NCBI RefSeq assembly: GCF_030817835.1
Contig: NZ_JAUSZR010000001.1
Span: 3,410,001 to 3,474,000 of the forward strand
Origin: Pseudarthrobacter sp. W1I19
Lineage (GTDB): Bacteria > Actinomycetota > Actinomycetes > Actinomycetales > Micrococcaceae
Direction of reading: 5' to 3'
DNA length: 64,000 nt
Numbering within the stretch: position 1 is the stretch's first letter; every line of letters starts with the position of its first letter. A program made the translations under genes and the position numbers. Under the pieces are notes generated by a model, which was given only the letters and a program-made list of their open reading frames with translations, did no database searches and was not told the DNA's origin. This document shows, piece by piece, positions 53,598-60,811 of the stretch.

Positions 53598-54170
53598 ATG
53601 CGGCGGATGGTTTCTTACGGGCATTCCTGGGTGGACGGCGATGGCGCCTCCACGGGAGCATCCTGTATGGCTGCGCTGGTGGCCAGCGGGCTGGGACTGG
53701 AACTGGACAACCGGGGCGTGGGCGGCAGCAGCAGCACGGGAACGGCGGCACTGATCACTGCGGACGCTCCCCCGCCGGCCGTCCTCTACCTGCTGATGAC
53801 GGGACTGAACGATCTGCGCCTGGGCGGCGAGTCGGCGTCGTCCCTTCAGCAGTACGCGGACTCCCTGCGGACGATTTTCGAAGCGATCCGCCAAGCCTCT
53901 CCCGATGCTGTGGTGGCAGCCCTCGCGCAGCCGCACCTGCTGGATTTCAGCCTGCATGCCCCGCACAACCTCGGCTCCAACACCCTGGTGGACACCTATA
54001 ACGCAACCCTCCGGAAAATCGCCGGTGCCCAGCCGGGGGTTGTGGTGGTGGAGCCGGACGGCTGGGATGCTGCGTCCATGCTCGATGCGGACACGGTCCA
54101 TCCCAACGACGCGGGCCACTCCTGCCTGGCCCGCGCCGCTGTTCGCGCGGTTACTGCTGCATGGCAATGA
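53598..54170 (+). CDS. SGNH/GDSL-type esterase
   Basis: 190 aa. Block I is VSYGHSWVDG (nucleophile Ser), block III is MTGLNDLRLGG (Asn) and block V is DTVHPNDAG (Asp and His), a full SGNH set. It lacks a signal peptide, so it acts in the cytoplasm, perhaps removing acyl groups from imported oligosaccharides. Its end overlaps the convergent GH63-like gene by 20 bp. Confidence 0.87.
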   Translation: MRRMVSYGHSWVDGDGASTGASCMAALVASGLGLELDNRGVGGSSSTGTAALITADAPPPAVLYLLMTGLNDLRLGGESASSLQQYADSLRTIFEAIRQASPDAVVAALAQPHLLDFSLHAPHNLGSNTLVDTYNATLRKIAGAQPGVVVVEPDGWDAASMLDADTVHPNDAGHSCLARAAVRAVTAAWQ

Positions 54171-55362
54171 CGAGGCCTGCCCAGCTCTGGGGCACGGCGC
54201 CCAGTCCGCGCCCGTTCTCGGGGTTCCAGTACTCCGCCCACCCACTGGTGGTGGCGCCTCCGGCGGTGAGCTCCGCGAGCGCGGCGGCCTCCTGCTCCAG
54301 GCCGAGCCGCTTCAACGCCTGCTGGAAGAGGTAGTTCAGCGGCGGCCATGCCGGGCCCCGCCAGTACGTGTCCGGATCGTAGGCGGGGTGGTCCCGGGCC
54401 ACGTTTGCAGGGCCGAACGCAGCACCGAACCGGGCCGGATCCGCGAGCTGGCGCAAGGCAGCCCGGGCCTTGGTTTCGTCGGCAGTGACCAGGGCGCCCA
54501 TCACGCCGTCGCTGATGGGGATCCTGACAGATGCTCCGCCGCCTACGACAGCCAGGTCGGACCAGAGCTGCTCCTCCCCGTCCCAGAGATGCCGGTCCAT
54601 GGCGGCCGCCAGCTCAGCTGCCCTGTCCTCCAGCGCCGGGTCGCCGGTAACGGCAGCCAGCTCCCGGAAGTTGAAGGCCGTGTAGGCATTGAAGGCAGCC
54701 GGGCACGCGACGAAGCTGGTGGACCAGGCGGCCGCGCCGTCATCAGAGAACGAGACTTCGTTCATGCGCTCCTTGTTCCAGGCGGTGCGTGCCGGGCGGC
54801 TGTAACCGTCCGGGGTCCGGCCCGGGGCGCCCCAGTCGTCCCAGCGGGGTGAATGGTCGTTGCCCGCTTCCCAGGGATGCACCACATAGATGAGCCCCTC
54901 CCGGGTGCGCCGGTTCTCCCACAGCCAGTCCAGTCCGTCCCGCGCCTTGGCAAGGGTCTCCTTGGACACCTGGATGCCGGCATCGGTCAGGACGCGGATG
55001 GCGTGGCCGAACATGGGCGGTTGTGTGAGGGACGACGTCTCTGCCAGGGGCCCCAGCCACGTGTCCGGCCCTTCGCCGCCGTAGCGCATGTGCGGAACCA
55101 TCCCGTTAGCCAGCTGGCCGGCCAGCACGGCCTCGATCTCGTGCAGCGCCCGGTCGTCGCCCAGGCATGCCCAGATGATCGCATGAAAACAGGAATCCCA
55201 CAGCCACAAGTGGGGGTAGGTGCCCGGATTGGGCACGCTGTAGCCGTGGTCCGGGCGCCAGTGCGCCTCCATGAGGCGCCGTACGTCGTCGGCCAGAGCC
55301 ACCGTCGTACTGCTCTCCTGCTGGGCGGTGCCGCCCTCCCGCGTACCGCCCTGCTGCCCCAT
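54151..55362 (-). CDS. second GH63/MGH-like glycoside hydrolase
   Basis: 403 aa. It shares with the enzyme at 46254 the elements TYPHLWLWDSCFHAI (about 49-63), HPWEAGNDHSPRWDDW and YWRGPAWPPLNYLFQQ. It is otherwise divergent and shorter, so it probably has a different substrate or linkage. Cytoplasmic. The ATG at 55362 overlaps the permease stop (TGATG); the frame is open upstream inside the permease gene without support. Confidence 0.85.
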   Translation of the reverse strand: MGQQGGTREGGTAQQESSTTVALADDVRRLMEAHWRPDHGYSVPNPGTYPHLWLWDSCFHAIIWACLGDDRALHEIEAVLAGQLANGMVPHMRYGGEGPDTWLGPLAETSSLTQPPMFGHAIRVLTDAGIQVSKETLAKARDGLDWLWENRRTREGLIYVVHPWEAGNDHSPRWDDWGAPGRTPDGYSRPARTAWNKERMNEVSFSDDGAAAWSTSFVACPAAFNAYTAFNFRELAAVTGDPALEDRAAELAAAMDRHLWDGEEQLWSDLAVVGGGASVRIPISDGVMGALVTADETKARAALRQLADPARFGAAFGPANVARDHPAYDPDTYWRGPAWPPLNYLFQQALKRLGLEQEAAALAELTAGGATTSGWAEYWNPENGRGLGAVPQSWAGLVIAMQQ

Positions 55363-56291
55363 CAACCCTTCTCCGCCCCGGCCGTGAGGCCCTCGGTGAG
55401 CAGCCGCTCGGCGGCGAAGAAAATGATGATGATGGGCAGCGTCAGGATCACCGAACCGGCCATCAGCACGGTGGTGGGCACTTCGATGCTGCCCGCCAGC
55501 TGGGACAGGCCCAGCGAGACGGTCCAGTTGGGCCGGGTGTTGACCAGGAACAGCAGGGCGAAGAGGAACTCGTTCCAAGCGATCATAAAAACGAACAATC
55601 CGTTCGAGATGATGGCAGGCATGGCCAGCGGCAGGCTGATCCGGCGCAGCACGCCGAGCCTGCTGCAGCCGTCAAGGGCGGCGGCCTCTTCCAGGCTGGT
55701 GGGGATGGTGTCGAAGTAGTTCCGCAGCATGTAGATGGTGACAGGAATGACCTGCGCCACATACACGATCAGCAGTGCCACCAGCTGCCCCCGCAGGCCC
55801 AGCCGGGTGAAGAAGGTGAACAGCGGGATGGCCAGCAGGATGCTGGGAAACAGGTACACCGCCAGGAACAGTCCACTGACCTGGCGCCGGCCAAAGAAGT
55901 TCAGCCGGCTGATCGCGTAGGAGCCGGGGATGGCCACGATCAGCGAGATCAGCACTGTGCCCAGTGCCACCAGGGCGCTGTTGCCCATAAATTTCAGGAA
56001 GCCCTGGCCGCCGTTCTCCTGGGGGGTCAGGATGCTGACATAGGAACCCCAGTCCAGTTCGCCGAACGGGATGACCAGCGAGCCCGGATCCCGCAGCAGC
56101 GAGTCCAGGGGCCGGATGGACAGGACGAACATGTAATAGAAGGGGAACAGCGTCACCAGCACCAGCCCGGCGATCACCACCCAGCGGAGGATGCCGAAAA
56201 CCTTGGTTTCGATCACGTCGCGGGTCCAGCGGGAACCCTCCGGCGGCCTCGACGGGGAGGACGGGCGCCTCGTTTCTACTGGGACCGCCAT
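55362..56291 (-). CDS. carbohydrate ABC transporter permease (MalG-type)
   Basis: 309 aa, six membrane helices after a hydrophilic N-terminus. The EAA loop is LEEAAALDGCSRLGVLRRIS at about 198-217. It overlaps both neighbours by one or more bases (TGATG). Works with the MalF-type protein and binding protein upstream. No ATPase gene is nearby. Confidence 0.92.
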   Translation of the reverse strand: MAVPVETRRPSSPSRPPEGSRWTRDVIETKVFGILRWVVIAGLVLVTLFPFYYMFVLSIRPLDSLLRDPGSLVIPFGELDWGSYVSILTPQENGGQGFLKFMGNSALVALGTVLISLIVAIPGSYAISRLNFFGRRQVSGLFLAVYLFPSILLAIPLFTFFTRLGLRGQLVALLIVYVAQVIPVTIYMLRNYFDTIPTSLEEAAALDGCSRLGVLRRISLPLAMPAIISNGLFVFMIAWNEFLFALLFLVNTRPNWTVSLGLSQLAGSIEVPTTVLMAGSVILTLPIIIIFFAAERLLTEGLTAGAEKG

Positions 56292-57292
56292 CAGGAGACC
56301 TCCTCTTTCCTGGCGAAGAATTTGATGTACACGCCGACGAACACGCCCAGAATCACTGCCAGGACCAGGGCCTGGGCGGAAGCGGCACCAATGTCGCCGC
56401 GGGCTGTCAGGTAGTTGAACACTGTCACGGCCACCACTTCGGTGCCGCCGCCACCACCGGTGAGCAGGTAGATGTCATCGAAGCTGTTGAAGGTCCAGAT
56501 GAAGCGCAGGACGGACAGCATGGCCATGGTGGGCAGGAGCTGGGGCAGGATGATGTGGTTGAACCGCTGGATGGGCGTGGCGCCATCAACCCTGGCCGCT
56601 TCCTCCAAGCTGTCGGGCACGGCGTTGAGCCTGGCCGTGAGGAACAAGAAGGCGAACGGGAAGGACCGCCACCATTCGAACACTATGACGGCGATCAGCG
56701 CTGTGGGGAGCTGGAATTCCAGCCCCAGGAAGGAAACGTCCCTGGCCCGCTCACTGAGGAAGGGAATGGATTCCTCCCAGCCGAACAGGCGCTTGCCCCA
56801 GTAATTGACCAGCCCGAACTGCGGATCGAGCATGGTGCTCCACGTGAACGTGACCGCCACGATGGGGGCAACGTACGGGATCAGCATGGACGCCCGGATC
56901 AGGGTCCTGCCCTTGAACGGCTTCCGGAGGGCGAGCGCCGCGATCAGGCCCAGGATGATGGCCCCGGCGGTGCCGAAGATGGAGTACGCCAACGTGGTGG
57001 CGAGCGAGGTGAAGAAGCTGCTCGAGAACACGTTGTCGAAGTTGGCTATTGTGTACGGGCCGAAAATGCCTGCCGTGCGGATGTTCAGGATCCGGACCCG
57101 CTGGAACGCGAGGACCAGGGTCCAGAGGATCGGCAGGACCACCATGACCAGCACCAGGACCAGTGTGGGCGAAAGCAGGGTGAGGCCGGCGCGCTGCTCT
57201 TCCCGGGCCATCGGTGAAAGCTTGCGGCGCCCCCGCGGGCCGGCGGTTGATGCCGCCGGCCCTGCAGAAGCGTCCTTTTTGGTCGAACTCAC
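56291..57292 (-). CDS. carbohydrate ABC transporter permease (MalF-type)
   Basis: 333 aa with about six membrane helices. The N-terminal 30 residues are basic and low-complexity. The EAA loop is LEEAARVDGATPIQRFNHII at about 232-251. The start is GTG at 57292, overlapping the binding-protein stop (GTGA). Confidence 0.92.
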   Translation of the reverse strand: MSSTKKDASAGPAASTAGPRGRRKLSPMAREEQRAGLTLLSPTLVLVLVMVVLPILWTLVLAFQRVRILNIRTAGIFGPYTIANFDNVFSSSFFTSLATTLAYSIFGTAGAIILGLIAALALRKPFKGRTLIRASMLIPYVAPIVAVTFTWSTMLDPQFGLVNYWGKRLFGWEESIPFLSERARDVSFLGLEFQLPTALIAVIVFEWWRSFPFAFLFLTARLNAVPDSLEEAARVDGATPIQRFNHIILPQLLPTMAMLSVLRFIWTFNSFDDIYLLTGGGGGTEVVAVTVFNYLTARGDIGAASAQALVLAVILGVFVGVYIKFFARKEEVS

Positions 57293-58704
57293 TTCAGCGA
57301 ATCCTTGATGGACTTAAGGGATTCTGCGGCCTGCTTGGCTGCAGTGGCGGGATCCACGCCGCCGGAGGTGACATCGCTGACGGCCTTGGCGATGGGCAGT
57401 TCACCCAAAGCCGCACCCACCAGGTCGCCCTGGCCCTGCGTGATGCCCCAGCGCTTCAGCTCGTCCGGGCCCTGCTCCAGGACGGAGAGCACATCTTTGG
57501 AGTAGAAGTTGCCGAGGGGTTCCTTCTTGTCCACGCCTGCGGGCATGGTCTTCCACTTGTCCGCGTACTCGGTGGGGTTGTCCTTCGTGCCTGCCCGCAC
57601 CGGGAGCCGGCCCTCGGGAGCAATGGACAGCCAGTCAACGTAGCCTTCGGTCATGAAGTACTCCACGAACTTGCGGGCAGACTCGGAGGCCGAGTCCTTG
57701 GTGACAGTCCAGGAAACAACCTCGCCGAACTGGGCGGGCTGGTCGCCGTCGGGGCCTTGGATGCCTGTGACCACGCCGGTGTTCTTGGCGAGGAAGGTCG
57801 GGTCTGCGGCGCACTCGGGGCACGTGGGCTTGGCGTCGTTGCGGAGGCCGGCCATTTCATCCAGGAGGAAGGTGGACCAGACGGCCATGGCAGCCTGGCC
57901 GGCGAAGTAGGAGGCACGAACGGTGTCCACGTCCTGGGCCCCCGGCACCGAATAGTCCCGAAGCATGTCGCGGTAGAACTCCAGCGCCTTCACACATTCG
58001 GGGCTGTCGAAGGTGATGTCCCCCTTGTCGTTGACCATCTCGCAGCCGTTGCCTTGGGCGATGTGCTCAAAGGTCTGCTGGGTGAACGCCTCGCCCGGCT
58101 TGTTGGCTGCGGCGATGCCGGCCAGTTGCGGGGTATCCAGCTTCTGGGCTGCGGCCTTGATGTCGTCGTACGTCTTCGGGGCAGCGATGCCTGCCTTATC
58201 GAAGAGGTCCTTGCGGTAGTAGAGGAGCTGCTGCCAGGAGGAGTCCGGGACCGAGAGTTGCTGATCGCCGTCGCGCGTCAGCTCAAGGGCGCGCTCTGAG
58301 AAGGTGCTTGCGTCCAGGCTCTCCACGATCGCCTTGTTGGTGCCCGCGTCCACCAGATCGTTCGCGGCAAGCGTGCGCACCTGGGCAAGGGAGATGGAGC
58401 CAATGACGTCCGGCAGGTCGCCGGCTGCGGCCGAGGACGTGAGGACCTGGTTGAACTGGTCTTCGGGAACGCCCACCAGGTCAACCTTCACACCAGTGGC
58501 TGCCGTGAACTTCTCGATAATGGCCTCGGTCTTGGCCACCCGGTCAGGGAGCGTGTCCGCGGTCCAGACCGTGATCGCCTGGGCCTCCCCGTTGGGGCTT
58601 TCGCCGTCGTTCGAACCTTCATTTTGTGTACAGCCTGCCAGCATTGCCATGGTCAATGACGCCGCGGTCAGCACGGCCATGGTGGACCGGCCTCTGGTTC
58701 TCAT
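57289..58704 (-). CDS. carbohydrate ABC transporter substrate-binding lipoprotein
   Basis: 471 aa, family 1 solute-binding protein. The lipoprotein signal ends LTMAMLAGC, so Cys is at about residue 24. The body has AITVWTADTLPDRVAKTEAI, ASYFAGQAAMAVWSTFLLDE (near the hinge) and a C-terminal lobe. Four Cys in the middle (CEMVN..., PEC, PTCPEC) may form disulfides. The ligand is unknown; the locus suggests an alpha-linked oligosaccharide. The ATG at 58704 is behind CAGGAG. First gene of the four-gene minus operon ending with the second GH63-like enzyme. Confidence 0.9.
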   Translation of the reverse strand: MRTRGRSTMAVLTAASLTMAMLAGCTQNEGSNDGESPNGEAQAITVWTADTLPDRVAKTEAIIEKFTAATGVKVDLVGVPEDQFNQVLTSSAAAGDLPDVIGSISLAQVRTLAANDLVDAGTNKAIVESLDASTFSERALELTRDGDQQLSVPDSSWQQLLYYRKDLFDKAGIAAPKTYDDIKAAAQKLDTPQLAGIAAANKPGEAFTQQTFEHIAQGNGCEMVNDKGDITFDSPECVKALEFYRDMLRDYSVPGAQDVDTVRASYFAGQAAMAVWSTFLLDEMAGLRNDAKPTCPECAADPTFLAKNTGVVTGIQGPDGDQPAQFGEVVSWTVTKDSASESARKFVEYFMTEGYVDWLSIAPEGRLPVRAGTKDNPTEYADKWKTMPAGVDKKEPLGNFYSKDVLSVLEQGPDELKRWGITQGQGDLVGAALGELPIAKAVSDVTSGGVDPATAAKQAAESLKSIKDSLK

Positions 58705-59003
58705 CACTTCGATGCTCCTGTCTATAGCGGCGCCGGAAGCGGTGCCGCGGTTCGCGCGCTCGGCCCCGTCGCCAAACGGTGCGGGCCACTTCGGCCGCGC
58801 CGCCGGAACAGGTGCTGAATACTTCCCGGGCCTGTGAGCGCAGTCACAGGCCCGGGACTTGTGCCTAAAGGCTATCCAAATGTTGCCTAGCTGTCTAGCA
58901 TTAGCTGCAGAACCATTCGACATGAGCGGGAGAGTGTTTTGTCCGATGCGCTCCCGGAGCACCTAGGATTGCAAGAGTGCCTTTTGAGCGGTAGGAGCCA
59001 TCT
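58705..59003. other. divergent control region between the binding-protein gene and the ROK repressor
   Basis: 299 bp without a gene. It holds the 13-bp inverted repeat at 58825-58856 and, at about 58884-58907, the TAGC-rich stretch CTAGCTGTCTAGCATTAGC. The latter is a good candidate for the ROK repressor site. A similar TTAGC...GCTAG arrangement occurs before the zinc dehydrogenase gene (about 49503-49518). Confidence 0.5.
58825..58856. repeat. 13-bp perfect inverted repeat
   Basis: Arms CCCGGGCCTGTGA (58825-58837) and TCACAGGCCCGGG (58844-58856) flank GCGCAG. No T-run on either strand. It may form an RNA hairpin in the leader of the binding-protein transcript, or isolate the two divergent units. 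Confidence 0.7.
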
Positions 59004-60152
59004 ATGTACGTGGGACCTGGGGATGTCCTTCACCTGATCCGGTCCGGCCAGGCCCGGACGCGGGGGGATATCCAGGAAGAAACGGGCATGTCCCGCATGA
59101 CCGTGGCCCAGCGTGTGGACACCCTGCTCAAGGCGGAACTGATCCGGGAGGCCGGCACAGCCCGGCCCTCGGGCGGCCGCCGCCCCACCGACCTCGCCTT
59201 CAACCTCCAGCACTCCTGCGCAATCTCGGCCTCTGTGGAAACGACATCCAGCCGGGTGGCCCTGACGGATCTTGGCGGTGCAATCCTTGCCGACGAACAC
59301 CTGGACATCGCCGTGGACGACGGTCCGGAGAAGGTGCTCCACGCCATTACCCAGGCGGGGCGCGAACTGTTGAAGCGCTCGAAGATGCCATTGGCCAAGG
59401 TTTCCGGGGTGGGCATCTCCATCCCCGGTCCCGTCGACCCCGGGACGCTGCGGCCCTCGCAGCCGCCCATCATGCCGGGGTGGGACGCCTACCCCGTGGT
59501 GGAGCTCATCCAGGAGGCCTTCCCTGTACCGGTCCTGGTGGAGAACGACGCCGACGCCATGGCGGTGGGCGAATACAGCGCCGGTTTTGCCGGCACGAGT
59601 TCGCTTTGCCTGGTGAAGGTGTCCACCGGCATCGGCACCGGGCTGGTGATCAACGGGCAGATCTACCAGGGAGTGGATGGCGGCGCCGGGGACATCGGGC
59701 ATGTCCGCCACCCTGCCTTCGCCGAACTGCAATGCCAGTGCGGCTCCTTCAGCTGCCTGGCGGCGGGAGCAAGCGGCGGCGCCATTGCCCGCAGGTTGAC
59801 CGAGCTGGGCATCCCTGCCTCCTCCGGCCGTGACGTGCGCCAGCAGCTGCTGGCGGGAAACGTAGACACGATGCGCCTCACGCACGAGGCAGGCAGGCGG
59901 CTGGGCGAGGTGATGGCAACGGTGGTGTGCCTGCTGAATCCGGCGGTCCTGCTCATTGCCGGTGACCTTGCTTCGTCATCCCTGATTGGCGGAATCCGGG
60001 AAACCCTGTACCCGATGTCGCTCCCGCGTGCCACCCGGCACCTGGACGTGCGGTTGGCTGCCCTGGGTGAGGATGCCGGCATCCGGGGCATGACCTCACT
60101 TTTGGTCAACCAGGTCTTCTCCCCCGCCGCGGTCAACGCCCGGCTCGCCTAG
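59004..60152 (+). CDS. ROK-family transcriptional repressor
   Basis: 382 aa. The N-terminal winged helix (about 5-65; TRGDIQEETGMSRMTVAQRV) is followed by a ROK fold: GVGISIPGPVDPGTL, VENDADAMAVGEY (catalytic-site remnant), TGIGTGLVINGQI and the zinc cluster GHVRHPAFAELQCQCGSFSC. This is the NagC/XylR type of sugar-responsive repressor. It diverges from the ABC importer and GH63-like genes, which it probably controls. ATG behind TAGGAG. Confidence 0.92.
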   Translation: MYVGPGDVLHLIRSGQARTRGDIQEETGMSRMTVAQRVDTLLKAELIREAGTARPSGGRRPTDLAFNLQHSCAISASVETTSSRVALTDLGGAILADEHLDIAVDDGPEKVLHAITQAGRELLKRSKMPLAKVSGVGISIPGPVDPGTLRPSQPPIMPGWDAYPVVELIQEAFPVPVLVENDADAMAVGEYSAGFAGTSSLCLVKVSTGIGTGLVINGQIYQGVDGGAGDIGHVRHPAFAELQCQCGSFSCLAAGASGGAIARRLTELGIPASSGRDVRQQLLAGNVDTMRLTHEAGRRLGEVMATVVCLLNPAVLLIAGDLASSSLIGGIRETLYPMSLPRATRHLDVRLAALGEDAGIRGMTSLLVNQVFSPAAVNARLA

Positions 60153-60363
60153 CCATGCCCTCATAATTGGCCTGGTCGCCCACCCAGCCGCCCGTGTCCA
60201 CATACCCGGGGCCAGAGCCAGAAGGGCGGCGGCTCTACCCTGTTTGGGATGAGGGGTTTTAGGAACCCGATGACTTCGGCGGTGAAGCCTTGTAGTGTCA
60301 GCACCGGTAACAGCCGGCCTCGGGGCAAAGTGGATCCTCGGGATGTTGATGAAGGAGCAGACC
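60153..60363. other. intergenic stretch
   Basis: 211 bp between the ROK repressor and the DUF6457 gene, both on the plus strand. A weak inverted repeat GGGTT-TTAG-GAACCC lies at about 60253. No gene or clear promoter seen. Confidence 0.4.
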
Positions 60364-60693
60364 ATGGCAGTCAGTGACGAAGAAGCACAAGTGCTTGACC
60401 AGTGGAGCAACAGGCTTGCCCAGGCGCTGCAGATCCTGGACCTCAAGGTGGACAACGAACTGCTCCTGGACCTGGCCCGCAAGTCCGCCGACTCCGTGAT
60501 CCACCCCGCCGCCCCGGTCACCACGTTCCTGGTGGGCTACGCCGCCGGGTTGGAAGCCGGCACTGGCAGCGCCGGGTCGCGGGAAGCATCCAGTGCGGCG
60601 GTGCAGCGGGCGGCAAGCGTTGCCTTCGGCCTTTGCGACGACGGGCACGAGGGCGGCCCCGCCAGCCAGGGCTGGGCGGACACCGCCCAATAA
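60364..60693 (+). CDS. DUF6457 domain protein
   Basis: 109 aa. The helical core VLDQWSNRLAQALQILDLKV, DNELLLDLARKSADSVIHPA and APVTTFLVGYAAGL is that of the small actinobacterial DUF6457 family. Members are commonly encoded beside molybdopterin or formate-dehydrogenase genes, as here, so a role in molybdoenzyme maturation or in supporting FdhF is inferred. The ATG at 60364 is behind AAGGAG; upstream in-frame ATGs lack such a site. Confidence 0.85.
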   Translation: MAVSDEEAQVLDQWSNRLAQALQILDLKVDNELLLDLARKSADSVIHPAAPVTTFLVGYAAGLEAGTGSAGSREASSAAVQRAASVAFGLCDDGHEGGPASQGWADTAQ

Positions 60694-60712
60694 GGGCCTG
60701 GTGATTGAGCTT

Positions 60713-60805
60713 GTCTTAGGTGCCGGTGATTGAGCTTGTCGAAATCGGGCCGGGTAATTGAGCTTGTCGAAATCGGGCTGGTGAATACAGCTTCGACAAG
60801 CTCAA
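60713..60805. repeat. TTGAGCTTGTCGAAA repeat cluster with terminal hairpin
   Basis: Three direct copies of GTGATTGAGCTTGTC or TAATTGAGCTTGTCGAAA are followed by one inverted copy (TTCGACAAGCTCAA, 60792-60805). The last direct copy (60758-60771) and the inverted one form a perfect 14-bp stem. They fill the gap between the convergent DUF6457 and FdhF genes and probably serve as a bidirectional terminator. Same family as the block at 18765-19004. Confidence 0.9.
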
Positions 60806-60811
60806 CGACCG

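Noticed and set aside
52141..53754. 537-aa open frame on the plus strand opposite the mannose-6-phosphate isomerase
   Set aside because: It is a high-GC shadow of the isomerase gene; its translation is His/Val/Gly-rich with no recognisable domain, while the opposite strand encodes a clear family.
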